DNA from: JASGJS01 sp047601185
GTDB lineage: Bacteria > Pseudomonadota > Gammaproteobacteria > JAURND01
Assembly (NCBI GenBank): GCA_047601185.1
Contig: JASGJS010000001.1
Span: 310,001-374,000, forward strand
DNA length: 64,000 nucleotides
Reading direction: 5' to 3'
Positions within the stretch are counted from its first letter, which is position 1, and each line of letters starts with the position of its first letter. Positions 52,367-60,856 of the stretch are shown piece by piece. Under the pieces are notes generated by a model, which worked only from the letters and a program-made list of their open reading frames with translations, was not told the origin of the DNA and searched no databases. The position numbers and the translations under genes were made by a program.

Positions 52367-54042
52367 CTGATATCAGCAAACAACCTGGCAACTTGGATAT
52401 TTTCATAAGAATATTTTCCTTCGAACTGATCAAAAATGGGTTTTAATTTTCCATCTTCAGAAGTTTTTAGCGCCCCTCGAATCTCATTAAACTCCTGTTC
52501 TGACAGCCCTTCTTTCAAGTGTAGAATATCAGCAGTGGTAATCAGTTTTAAACCTTGGAGTTTTTCGATGTGAGTTAAGATTGTCCGAGCTGAAAACCCA
52601 CGTTTTTTAGCTATTAGTATTAAAGCATTTTTTTCTTTAAGTAGATTCAAAGTTATGATATGCGTAGGGATAGGTTCATTTTTGAAAAACACAACTTTTT
52701 TTCTGGGCATATCAGACAGTGAACCTTGAAAACGCTCAAGCAATATTTTTTTATGACAAGCCGACAGTTCTACTTCAGATAACGTTTTTAGATATTCTGC
52801 ACTTTTTTCAGAATCATTTCTAAACGCTTTATCTTGTTGCAAAATTTTAGGATGGACTTTTAATGCCATCTCATTCAGATTCATCAGCTTTAAACCGCTT
52901 AAACTGCGCACTCTGGATAAAGCCACATAGCCCATGCCGGGCTCAAAAGCATCCCCCAAATCAATCTCAGCGGCATCTAATGTCATCCCCTGGCTTTTGT
53001 GGATGGTGATAGCCCAAGCGAGACGCAGTGGCACTTGGGTAAGGATCGCCTTCACAATACCATTATCTTCATATTGCCATTCTTCCGGCGCAGCGATGAT
53101 CGTTTGATTCAAGTAAGTTTTAACCACCGGAGCGCCTTCTTGATCAAAATCTATGATGACACCTCGCGTACCGTTCACATACGCACCCGAAGGATCATTC
53201 TTAATAAACATCACTTCGGCCCCTATTTTAAGCTTCAAAGTTTCTAATGCTAGACAGCTTTTTTTTAATCCTTCCACTAAAGCGCTAGGGCCCCGTGTTG
53301 TCATGACAAATGTTTTTTCCTTACCTGCAATCTGCACTAACTCGCGCGCATTAATTGCATCGACGTTAATATTTCTGGAATATAATTTGGTGGCTTGCGT
53401 GCTCCCTTCTGGCGGTTTTTTATACCGTGTCCGCAAAATGACTTTGGTTTGCTCACCTGCTAACCCATTGCGTATCTCGTTTAAAACCGTCAACAGCGGA
53501 TCATTCCTTTGGCGATGCTGTTCATGCAAATAGCACACATAGAAGTCACCCATTGCCCAGGACGCAGCCTCAAACGCAAATTGTTTTTCGGTAATTAGCG
53601 TCTTTGAAATGGGTGGCAATTGAAAAAAATCCCCACACACGATCACCTGAATGCCACCAAAAGGTTGATCACAATCACAAAATTCTCGCGCCATGCGATC
53701 GACCATATCTAACTGGTATTTGTGTAACATGGAAATTTCATCAATGATCAGAACTTTGGTTTTTTTGTAATGTCGTGGGATGCGACGGGCTTTTAATAAT
53801 TTTTCTAAATCTTGTTGACTCACCGAATCTTTTACCCCAATACCCGCCCAAGAATGCAACGTAGTGCCTTGCAGGTGAGTGGCAGCAATGCCCGTGGAAG
53901 CTGTCACGGCAATTTTGACGTTATGCTTCTTAAGATAATCTATGTACTGGTTTAAGACATAGGTCTTCCCCGAACCCGCGGGGCCGGTGAGAAACACGTT
54001 TTTCCCCATTTTTAATAAATTGAGGGCTTCTGTTTGGCGCAT
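52363..54042 (-). CDS. Pif1-family DNA helicase with a RecQ-type C-terminal HTH
   Basis: The 559-residue SF1B helicase has Walker A GPAGSGKT (residues 20-27), TASTGIAATHL, Walker B VLIIDEISML, GDFFQLPPI, the EQHRQ motif and the late AITIHKSQGMTLD motif. The last 110 residues (PTHIITLNLLKEKNALILIAKK to SEQEFNEIRGAL) resemble the HTH_40 domain found at the end of some RecQ helicases. It would unwind forks, D-loops or G4 DNA. It is convergent with the split gene and divergent from the AbiE pair. Confidence 0.9.
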   Translation of the reverse strand: MRQTEALNLLKMGKNVFLTGPAGSGKTYVLNQYIDYLKKHNVKIAVTASTGIAATHLQGTTLHSWAGIGVKDSVSQQDLEKLLKARRIPRHYKKTKVLIIDEISMLHKYQLDMVDRMAREFCDCDQPFGGIQVIVCGDFFQLPPISKTLITEKQFAFEAASWAMGDFYVCYLHEQHRQRNDPLLTVLNEIRNGLAGEQTKVILRTRYKKPPEGSTQATKLYSRNINVDAINARELVQIAGKEKTFVMTTRGPSALVEGLKKSCLALETLKLKIGAEVMFIKNDPSGAYVNGTRGVIIDFDQEGAPVVKTYLNQTIIAAPEEWQYEDNGIVKAILTQVPLRLAWAITIHKSQGMTLDAAEIDLGDAFEPGMGYVALSRVRSLSGLKLMNLNEMALKVHPKILQQDKAFRNDSEKSAEYLKTLSEVELSACHKKILLERFQGSLSDMPRKKVVFFKNEPIPTHIITLNLLKEKNALILIAKKRGFSARTILTHIEKLQGLKLITTADILHLKEGLSEQEFNEIRGALKTSEDGKLKPIFDQFEGKYSYENIQVARLFADIS

Positions 54043-54134
54043 AAATACTCTTCAATAGACAAAAAACCATTATAATCAAAATTCTCTCTTTTGAGCATAC
54101 CGTATTTTATGATTGCTCGCTCCTGGCTCAAAGA

Positions 54135-54179
54135 TTGACAATTTCTCCAGTATGTCTATAATGATTAGACATACTGGAG
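54135..54179 (+). promoter_or_regulatory. AbiE promoter overlapped by a perfect 14-bp inverted-repeat operator
   Basis: TTGACA (54135-54140), a 16-base spacer and TATAAT (54157-54162), both consensus. The inverted repeat CTCCAGTATGTCTA / TAGACATACTGGAG (54145-54158 and 54166-54179, 7-base gap) covers the spacer, the -10 and the start point. The AbiEi antitoxin family is known to bind inverted repeats in its own promoter, so this is the expected autorepression site. The leader to the ATG at 54189 is very short. Confidence 0.9.
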
Positions 54180-54188
54180 ACAAAACCT

Positions 54189-54842
54189 ATGCTGAGTCGC
54201 GACATCGGAAAATTAGCCCCTAATGGAGAGGTGGATTATCTCTTTATGAAGCATGTGCTTCGAGATTATGCACAGCCACGAGCTAAAATTACCGCATTGC
54301 TGCGTTCAAAACAATTGATTCGCGTAAAAAAGGGATTATATGTATTGGACGGAAAAAACCCACACAAACCTTTCGTTAAAGAAACATTGGCTAACTTAAT
54401 ATATGGACCCTCATATATTTCGTTGGAATATGCCTTAGCTTTTTATGGCTTTATCCCAGAACGCGTCGAAGCACTCACCAGTGTCACCAATAAAAAGGAT
54501 AAATTATTCAAAACACCTTTAGGCGTATTTAGCTATCGCTACCTTAACCCGATTAAGTATTGTGTTGGAATCACACAGCTGATGTATGATGCCACCCATC
54601 CCATTTTGATTGCCACCCCAGAGAAAGCATTAACTGATCAAATCATATTAAACACTTCGCATTTACACTTTAAAAATTTAGAAGAAATAGAAAATTTTTT
54701 ATTTGAAGATCTCAGAATCCCTCTCGAAAAAGTGATGACTTTAGATAGAGCATTATTTGATAAAATCAATGCTGTTTTCAGAAACAAGAATATTCATTTG
54801 TTAAACGAATTTCTAAAAAAATTGGAAAAGAACAATGCATGA
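54189..54842 (+). CDS. abiEi: AbiEi-type antitoxin and autorepressor (type IV toxin-antitoxin)
   Basis: The 217-residue protein has an N-terminal winged HTH (GEVDYLFMKHVLRD, AKITALLRSKQLIRVKKGLY) and a C-terminal antitoxin domain starting FVKETLANLIYGPSYISLEYA, with ATPEKALTDQIIL. This is the layout of AbiEi antitoxins that repress their operon and counter the AbiEii nucleotidyltransferase without binding it. It overlaps abiEii by 8 bases. Confidence 0.9.
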   Translation: MLSRDIGKLAPNGEVDYLFMKHVLRDYAQPRAKITALLRSKQLIRVKKGLYVLDGKNPHKPFVKETLANLIYGPSYISLEYALAFYGFIPERVEALTSVTNKKDKLFKTPLGVFSYRYLNPIKYCVGITQLMYDATHPILIATPEKALTDQIILNTSHLHFKNLEEIENFLFEDLRIPLEKVMTLDRALFDKINAVFRNKNIHLLNEFLKKLEKNNA

Positions 54843-55701
54843 AGTTATCTCAGCGATGTTAGTCAAATATGATTGCCAAAATCATCAAGACTATCAAAAC
54901 GCACTAAAAGAAATCATTCATGAAATCGCCCTCCTCGGGCTTTGGCGAAGCAAATTTTTTGAGAAAGCAGCTTTTTATGGTGGCACAGCGCTGCGCATAT
55001 TGTATGGCTTAGATCGTTTCTCTGAAGATTTAGATTTTTCTTTATTAAAGCCAGACAAAAAATTTCAACTTAATCATTATTTTTCTTTTTTAGAAGCAGA
55101 AATTTCCAGTTTTGGGTTCAAAGTTTCGATAAACGATAAAATTAAAAACAAAGAAGCCGCTATTCAATCCGCTTTTATCAAAGCAGGAACAAAACAGCAT
55201 TTTTTGGAAATTCAAGCACCCAACTACATTGTCGATAGAATTCATTGTGACGACTTACTGAGAATCAAAATTGAAATAGATGTTAACCCACCATCAGGAT
55301 TTAACACTGAAGTGAAACCACTACTACAACCGATTCCTTTTATGGTAAATACTTACCAAGCACCAGACTTATTTGCTGGAAAATGTCATGCCATTTTATG
55401 TCGTCCTTGGCAAAACCGTGTCAAAGGCAGAGATTGGTATGATTTAGTTTGGTATGTCAGCCGAAATATCCCTATCCATTTGGCCCATTTAAAAAAGCGA
55501 CTTGAACAGACCGCTGCTTGGAATCCAGATGAGCAAATTGTTCCTGCCGATGTCGTCAATTTACTCACAAAAAAAATTGACACAGTCGATTTTACCTCTG
55601 CTAAAAAAGAAGTGATGCCATTTTTAAAAGATATCGATAGTGTTGAAATTTGGAGTCAATCTTTTTTTAGTGAAATCGTTTCAAGAATAAAGTTCGTCTA
55701 A
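54835..55701 (+). CDS. abiEii: AbiEii-type nucleotidyltransferase toxin
   Basis: The 288-residue protein has the nucleotidyltransferase core: FYGGTALRILYGLDRFSEDLDF (Gly49-Gly50-Thr51 and the metal Asp65/Asp67), then a strand with RIKIEIDVNPP carrying the third acidic residue. AbiEii enzymes add nucleotides to tRNA acceptor ends or similar targets, stopping growth; in lactococci AbiE aborts phage infection. The C-terminal CHAILCRPWQNRVKGRDWYDLVWYV is also typical. It is the second gene of the AbiE unit. Confidence 0.92.
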   Translation: MHEVISAMLVKYDCQNHQDYQNALKEIIHEIALLGLWRSKFFEKAAFYGGTALRILYGLDRFSEDLDFSLLKPDKKFQLNHYFSFLEAEISSFGFKVSINDKIKNKEAAIQSAFIKAGTKQHFLEIQAPNYIVDRIHCDDLLRIKIEIDVNPPSGFNTEVKPLLQPIPFMVNTYQAPDLFAGKCHAILCRPWQNRVKGRDWYDLVWYVSRNIPIHLAHLKKRLEQTAAWNPDEQIVPADVVNLLTKKIDTVDFTSAKKEVMPFLKDIDSVEIWSQSFFSEIVSRIKFV

Positions 55702-55724
55702 AGTCCTTTTCAGGACATGGGAAG

Positions 55725-55801
55725 TGGTGGCTACGGGTGGGCTCGAACCACCGACCTCAGCATTATGAGTGCCGCGCTCTAACCAACTGAGCTACGTAGC
55801 C
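55725..55801 (-). tRNA. Elongator tRNA-Met (CAU)
   Basis: A 77-base cloverleaf read on the minus strand: acceptor GGCTACG/CGTAGCC, D-arm GCTC..GAGC, anticodon stem CGGCA/TGCTG around loop CTCATAA (anticodon CAU), T-arm GGTGG/CCACC around TTCGAGC, and encoded CCA. The acceptor and D-arm match the E. coli elongator Met type, not the initiator. It is one base from the pdxT stop. Confidence 0.96.
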
Positions 55802-55802
55802 A

Positions 55803-56401
55803 TTAAACGGGGTCCTTATTCTGACGGACACTAGAATGCTTGTCAATAAGCGTCAGAAAATATTCATGTAATTGGGTAGAATGTGTCAATTCAGGATGAA
55901 AAGTCGCCAATAAAAACTGTCGGTCTTGAACACAGACTGGCTGATTTTGATAGGTGGCAATGGTTTTAACGCCAGAACCCAGCTCAACAAATTGCGGCGC
56001 GCGGATAAAGACCATTTCAAGGGTGCTGTTTTCAGGAACAAATTGGCCTTGGGTAATGCGACTGGCGAGTTGCCTACCATACGCATTGCGGGTAATACTC
56101 ACATCGGCAAGGCCTAAACTAGGCTGACTGGGGGATAAAACTTCTTTCGCCAGTAAGATAGCGCCCGCGCAAGTCCCAAACATCGGCATACCTTGTTGCC
56201 CCGCCCTCTTTAAAGCATCGAACAACCCTTCTTCTTGAAGCAACTTAAGGCTGGTAGAGCTTTCTCCCCCGGCAAAATTAACCCTTGAATGTCTGAGAGT
56301 TCAGCAGGTTGGCGGATATATGCCCAAGCAATGCCCAGCATATCGAGCATTTTCGCATGCGCTTGATAGCCGCCTTGTAAAGCCAGAATACCAATTTTCA
56401 T
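55803..56401 (-). CDS. pdxT: PLP synthase glutaminase subunit, frameshifted
   Basis: Supplies ammonia to PdxS for PLP synthesis. The first segment starts MKIGILALQGGYQAHAKMLD and reads to GLILPG, then goes off frame (GEKALPALSC..) to a stop. In the -1 frame it continues GGESSTSLKLLQEEGLFDAL, with the catalytic Cys in FGTCAGAILLAKE and the His-Glu of FHPELT. The break lies at a G5 run (56266-56270 on the + strand as C5); one more G restores a normal protein of about 198 residues. It lies one base after pdxS. Confidence 0.9.
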
Positions 56402-56402
56402 C

Positions 56403-57293
56403 TTATTCGCTGCGGGTTTGGAATTTGTCCTCGTCTTTTAATTGCCGAATATCCAATCCGGGCATCGCCTCACTGAGTTCACTGGAAACTTCCAGTAATC
56501 GGCTGGGGTTATCAAAGTGGGTGGTTGCGATGACGATTGCCTTGGCTCTGGCTTCAGGATCGCTCGATTTGAAAATACCAGAACCCACAAATACAGCTTC
56601 CGCGCCCAGTTGACGCACTAATGAGGCATCAGCAGGAGTGGCAATCCCACCTGCAGAAAAATTAGGAACTGGTAGTCTGCCATGTTCAGCCACCCAACGA
56701 ACTAATTCCAAAGGAGCGCCTAAGCTTTTTGCAGCCACCGCTAATTCTTCAGGGTCTAACACCGTGAGTTTGCGAATTTGAGTATTAAGCGTCCGCATAT
56801 GTCTGACCGCTTCGACGATATTGCCCGAACCGGCTTCACCTTTGGTACGAATCATGGCGGCCCCTTCAGCAATACGCCGTAAGGCCTCGCCTAAATTGCG
56901 ACATCCGCACACAAAAGGCGCTCTAAAAGCATGCTTATTAATATGATGTTCGTCGTCAGCTGGGGTGAGTACTTCACTCTCATCAATAAAGTCGACCTCC
57001 ATGGCTTGGAGGATTTGGGCTTCAGCAAAATGGCCGATACGTGCTTTGGCCATCACCGGAATCGAAACCGCATCCATAATCTCGCGAATAATGGCAGGAG
57101 AGGCCATGCGCGCGACACCGCCCATTTTTCTAATATCAGAAGGCACTCGCTCTAAAGCCATCACCGCGCAAGCGCCCGCTTGTTCAGCGATCACGGCTTG
57201 CTCTGCATTCGTTACATCCATAATCACCCCGCCTTTCAGCATTTCTGCTAGGCCAACCTTAACTTTCCATGATTCGTTTTCGAACAAATTCAT
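56403..57293 (-). CDS. pdxS: PLP synthase, synthase subunit
   Basis: Builds pyridoxal 5'-phosphate from ribose-5-phosphate, glyceraldehyde-3-phosphate and ammonia. The 296-residue TIM barrel has KGGVIMDVTNAEQAVIAEQA, ALERVPSDIRKMGGVARM, VMAKARIGHFAEAQ and NFSAGGIATPADA, which carry the catalytic Asp and Lys. The start has GAGGTAA just upstream. It is divergent from pyrD across 66 bases. This route (DXP-independent) replaces the pdxA/pdxJ route of most enterics. Confidence 0.97.
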   Translation of the reverse strand: MNLFENESWKVKVGLAEMLKGGVIMDVTNAEQAVIAEQAGACAVMALERVPSDIRKMGGVARMASPAIIREIMDAVSIPVMAKARIGHFAEAQILQAMEVDFIDESEVLTPADDEHHINKHAFRAPFVCGCRNLGEALRRIAEGAAMIRTKGEAGSGNIVEAVRHMRTLNTQIRKLTVLDPEELAVAAKSLGAPLELVRWVAEHGRLPVPNFSAGGIATPADASLVRQLGAEAVFVGSGIFKSSDPEARAKAIVIATTHFDNPSRLLEVSSELSEAMPGLDIRQLKDEDKFQTRSE

Positions 57294-57359
57294 TGCTTAC
57301 CTCATTATTATTAACTAAACTGCGGCCAGTATATCATAAAAACCCCACAGACTTGCGCT

Positions 57360-58376
57360 ATGTGTTATTCACTGATTCGCCCACTGTTGTTTTGCTTGCC
57401 ACCTGAAGAGGCACATCATTGGACATTAAAGCTGCTAAAAGTCTCCCATCAATTGCGATTATATCAAGCCCCTTCCAACGCCACTAGTCCTATTGAAGTG
57501 ATGGGGCTACAATTTTCCAATCGCATTGGCTTAGCGGCGGGATTGGATAAAAATGGGGACTATATCAAACCCCTAGCGGATTTGGGATTTGGCTTTATCG
57601 AACTGGGCACAGTGACACCTCGACCACAAACCGGCAATCCCCGACCGCGCCTCTTTCGTTTACCCCAAGCTGACGCGATCATTAATCGGATGGGATTCAA
57701 CAATAAAGGTGTGGATTATTTAGTGGAGCAAGTTCAGCAAGCGCAATTTAAAGGCATACTAGGACTCAATATCGGAAAAAATTTAACGACGCCTTTAGAC
57801 CAAGCACAGCAAGATTATTTATTAGGCTTGCAGCGGGTTTATCCTTATGCAAGTTATATCACTATTAACATTTCATCGCCTAACACGGCAGGACTTCGGC
57901 AATTGCAATTTGGGGATGAATTGAAATTATTATTAATGACCCTTAAGCAGGAACAGCTGAAATTGGCGGAACGCCACCAAAAAACTGTGCCGCTCGTCGT
58001 CAAAATTGCGCCCGATTTAACTGCCGAAGCGCTGATGGCAATCAGTGATATTTTATTAGAACAGCAGATGGATGGCGTCATTGCGACCAATACCACCTTA
58101 CATCGTGAAGGAATTGAAAGTTTACCACATGCTGCAGAAAGCGGCGGCTTAAGCGGAAAGCCGTTATTTGCCCAATCTTTACGTGTGGTCTCCCTATTAA
58201 ATGAAACCTTAAAAGGGGCCATTCCGATTATCGCGTGTGGAGGTATTAGCTCCGCGGCGGACGTTCAGCAAATGTTGGCAGCAGGGGCAAGTTTAGTGCA
58301 AATTTACACCGGATTGATTTATCAGGGCAGAAAACTGATTCAAGAATGTATTCATCACGACTTTAGGAATTTTTAG
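57360..58376 (+). CDS. pyrD: Dihydroorotate dehydrogenase (quinone), class 2
   Basis: Membrane-linked flavoenzyme of pyrimidine synthesis. The 338-residue protein has GLQFSNRIGLAAGLDKNGDY, ELGTVTPRPQTGNPRPRLFR, INISSPNTAGLRQLQ (catalytic Ser of class 2) and CGGISSAADVQQML. The N-terminal helix MCYSLIRPLLFCLPPEEAH is the class 2 membrane-contact extension. No strong ribosome site is seen before the ATG. Confidence 0.96.
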   Translation: MCYSLIRPLLFCLPPEEAHHWTLKLLKVSHQLRLYQAPSNATSPIEVMGLQFSNRIGLAAGLDKNGDYIKPLADLGFGFIELGTVTPRPQTGNPRPRLFRLPQADAIINRMGFNNKGVDYLVEQVQQAQFKGILGLNIGKNLTTPLDQAQQDYLLGLQRVYPYASYITINISSPNTAGLRQLQFGDELKLLLMTLKQEQLKLAERHQKTVPLVVKIAPDLTAEALMAISDILLEQQMDGVIATNTTLHREGIESLPHAAESGGLSGKPLFAQSLRVVSLLNETLKGAIPIIACGGISSAADVQQMLAAGASLVQIYTGLIYQGRKLIQECIHHDFRNF

Positions 58377-58466
58377 ATTTTCAACGGCAGTAGCTATCCA
58401 CACCTTCTTTTGTAGGGCAGGTAGTTGACGTAAATTCTATGAAGGTCAGAATGTGGCGAGCTGTTG

Positions 58467-58510
58467 CCTTCTCCCCTCCGTGGGAGAAGGTGCCGATAGG
58501 CGGATGAGGA
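58467..58510. repeat. Family E REP-like hairpin at a convergent gene junction
   Basis: CCTTCTCCCCTCCGTGGGAG then AAGGTGCCGATAGGCGGATG/AGG. It is the reverse complement of the 48351 copy apart from the loop, with a 9-10 bp stem. It lies between convergent pyrD and the sensor kinase gene and could end transcription from both sides. Confidence 0.75.
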
Positions 58511-58522
58511 GGGACAATCCCT

Positions 58523-59911
58523 CTATTTAGGAAAATTCACTGTAACTTGCAACCCCTTCCCACTCGGCGGGGTTTCTAAAGTAATCGTCGCCCCATGCAC
58601 CTCGGCAATTTGTTGCACAATCCCCAACCCCAAACCACTTCCCGGGCTTTTGTTACCCAAAATTCTAAAAAAGCGCTCGAACACTTGCTGTCGCATATGC
58701 TCTGGAATTCCCGGCCCATTATCGATAATTTTTAACAGAATCGAAAACGGCGCTTCTTCGATTTCAACTCTGACAAAGCTGCCCGGCGGCGTATAACGAA
58801 TCGCATTATCCACTAAATTTCGCGTTAGGATGGCGATCGCGGTCGCATGGCCATTTAATTTGGGTTCATCTTCTGGCGCAATCAGTTCAATTTCGCTTTG
58901 TTTTTCTAGCGCATACGGCGCCATATCCGCTAATACTTCTTGCACTTGTTTGACAATATTCACTGGCGTGGTATGTTCGAGTAACAGCCCATGTCCCATA
59001 CGACTTAAGGTTAACAATTGTTGGACGACGTGTGCGCTTCGATCAACGCCTGTCAAAATTTTGCGTAGAGCCGTTTCTCTTTCGGCTTCACAGGTAGAAT
59101 TGAGTGCCACCTGGGTATGCGCTTTCAGTGCGGCCAGCGGCGTTTTTAATTCATGCGCGGCATCCGCAGCAAACCGTTTTTCTCGAGCAAAGGCCTGTTG
59201 CAAGCGCAAAAATAATTTATTCCATTCTTCAATAATCGTTTTAATTTCAACCGGCACTTGGCTCGCATCAATCGGTTCTAAATGATCCGGCGCGCGGAGC
59301 CTCACTTCTTCAGAAATTCTGCGTAAACTGCTTAAACCTCGCGTGATAATGATCCAAATCAAAAACCCTAAAAAAGGATAACTCATCAGCATAATAAAAA
59401 AAGATTCTTGCGAAACGCGGCCAGTGAGTAAGTTCCTAAAATCATATTGTTCCGCCACAATCACTCTAATTTGCGAGACTGGGTTGACCGTTACAAACAC
59501 TCGCCAGGCTTTACCATGATAAAAACTCTGCGATAAACCAACCGGTGAATGGATGAAGGGTGAAGGCAATGGAGACGCCGACTTCAATAATAATTGATTT
59601 TGTTTATCACGGATTTGAAATTGAAATGCTTCTATCGGCATGACTGTATCAACATGGGTATGTAAGGCAAAGGGATGATTCAATGTCGCTACAGAATTAA
59701 TGTTTTTCTGAATGGTGGTCAGTTCAGCGGGTGTTGGCGATTGACTGATAAAAGCTTGGATGGCATAGGCCGATTGCGTAAGCTTATTATCCAAATGGTT
59801 TTGTAAGTCTCTATTTTCGATAAATAGATTGGTCAACATGCCCAACGAGGTAATCAGGATAACGCAGAGCAATAAGTTGATGACTAAAAAGTTGCGGATG
59901 GAAGTGGTCAT
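58523..59911 (-). CDS. Sensor histidine kinase (PmrB/QseC type)
   Basis: The 462-residue kinase has helices at about 9-30 and 170-190 bounding a periplasmic sensor of about 140 residues, a HAMP-like linker, the H-box FAADAAHELKTPLAAL (His253), the N-box LVDNAIRYTPPG, and the G-boxes DNGPGIP and GSGLGLGIVQQIA. The H-box type is that of PmrB, QseC and TctE. The signal is not identifiable. Its start overlaps the regulator stop as ATGA. Confidence 0.94.
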   Translation of the reverse strand: MTTSIRNFLVINLLLCVILITSLGMLTNLFIENRDLQNHLDNKLTQSAYAIQAFISQSPTPAELTTIQKNINSVATLNHPFALHTHVDTVMPIEAFQFQIRDKQNQLLLKSASPLPSPFIHSPVGLSQSFYHGKAWRVFVTVNPVSQIRVIVAEQYDFRNLLTGRVSQESFFIMLMSYPFLGFLIWIIITRGLSSLRRISEEVRLRAPDHLEPIDASQVPVEIKTIIEEWNKLFLRLQQAFAREKRFAADAAHELKTPLAALKAHTQVALNSTCEAERETALRKILTGVDRSAHVVQQLLTLSRMGHGLLLEHTTPVNIVKQVQEVLADMAPYALEKQSEIELIAPEDEPKLNGHATAIAILTRNLVDNAIRYTPPGSFVRVEIEEAPFSILLKIIDNGPGIPEHMRQQVFERFFRILGNKSPGSGLGLGIVQQIAEVHGATITLETPPSGKGLQVTVNFPK

Positions 59912-60570
59912 TTTCCTTTTTCAACGACATACCCTACGCCGCGGATGGTGCGGATCAGATTATGTCCGAATTTTTTACGTAGATTATGAATGTGGACTTC
60001 TAAAGCATTACTGTCAATTTCATCGCCCCAGCCATATAAAGTTTGGGTCAATTGTTCGCGTGATAAGACGCGACCCATATTTTCCAGCAATTTATGCAAC
60101 AAAGCAAACTCTCTTCGGGATAAGAAAATTGCCTCATCATCGAGATAAGCCGTGCGGGAAGCGGGATCGACTTTTACATTCCCCACGACAATTAAAGGTT
60201 CTGCGCGGGAAGCGGTGCGGCGTTGTAAGGCACGGATTCTTGCAGAAAGCTCATCTAAATCAAAAGGCTTGACTAAATAATCGTCAGCGCCAGCGTCTAA
60301 CCCTTTAACGCGGTCTTCCACGAGTTCGCGGGCTGTTAGAATGAGAACGGGTGTCGTGATGTTCTTGGCTCGAATGGCTCTGAGAATTTCTAACCCCGAG
60401 CGTTTAGGCAGCTCAATATCCAGCACAATCGTGTCAAAAGGCTCTGATAAAATAGCCTGCAGGGCCAACTGCCCATCTTTAACCCAATCTACCACATAGC
60501 CAAACTGGGTCAGACCAATTCTAACACCGTCGCCTAACAGCTCATCGTCCTCAACTAATAAAACGCGCAT
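59908..60570 (-). CDS. OmpR-family response regulator (PmrA/QseB type)
   Basis: The 220-residue regulator (from the ATG at 60570, MRVLLVEDDELLGDG) has acidic residues at 8-9, phospho-acceptor Asp51, Thr79 and Lys101, then the winged HTH (FLSRREFALLHKLLEN, RVLSREQLTQTLYGW, DSNALEVHIHNLRKKF). The frame is open 20 residues upstream, but AGAGGT sits right before 60570. It is translationally coupled to its kinase. Targets unknown; PmrA-type regulators often control lipid A or stress genes. Confidence 0.95.
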   Translation of the reverse strand: MRVLLVEDDELLGDGVRIGLTQFGYVVDWVKDGQLALQAILSEPFDTIVLDIELPKRSGLEILRAIRAKNITTPVLILTARELVEDRVKGLDAGADDYLVKPFDLDELSARIRALQRRTASRAEPLIVVGNVKVDPASRTAYLDDEAIFLSRREFALLHKLLENMGRVLSREQLTQTLYGWGDEIDSNALEVHIHNLRKKFGHNLIRTIRGVGYVVEKGK

Positions 60571-60730
60571 AATACCTCTAAATAAGACTGGCTTAGGGGT
60601 TATATTAGCAGCTAGTTTGGCTAAATGCAAAGTATTTCAAGGTTTTTTTACCAAAATGTTAGCATTTTTTGGCGTTATTTATGCGGTATTTTGGGTTAAT
60701 AGGTCATTATGCAGGTTTTTAGGTTGCACA

Positions 60731-60759
60731 TTGCATCCGAACTTGCCTTGGATTACACT
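60731..60759 (+). promoter_or_regulatory. Promoter of the tRNA-Pro gene
   Basis: TTGCAT (60731-60736), a 17-base spacer and TACACT (60754-60759). The expected start is about 7 bases before the tRNA's 5' end. Both hexamers match 4 or 5 of 6 consensus bases. Confidence 0.65.
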
Positions 60760-60773
60760 GTGTGGTCTTAATT

Positions 60774-60850
60774 CGGGGTGTAGCTCAGCTTGGTAGAGCG
60801 CTGCTTTCGGGAAGCAGAGGTCGCATGTTCGAATCCTGTCACCCCGACCA
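60774..60850 (+). tRNA. tRNA-Pro (CGG)
   Basis: A 77-base cloverleaf: acceptor CGGGGTG/CACCCCG, D-stem GCTC/GAGC, anticodon stem CTGCT/AGCAG with loop TTCGGGA (anticodon CGG), T-loop TTCGAAT and encoded CCA. The T-stem GCATG/CCTGT has one mismatch (T opposite C) at its second pair from the loop, where related tRNAs read GCAGG. Otherwise it fits tRNA-Pro. Confidence 0.93.
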
Positions 60851-60856
60851 ATAAAA

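Noticed and set aside
55702..55720. GTCC..GGAC hairpin after abiEii as a terminator
   Set aside because: Only four pairs and no T-run; too weak to call.
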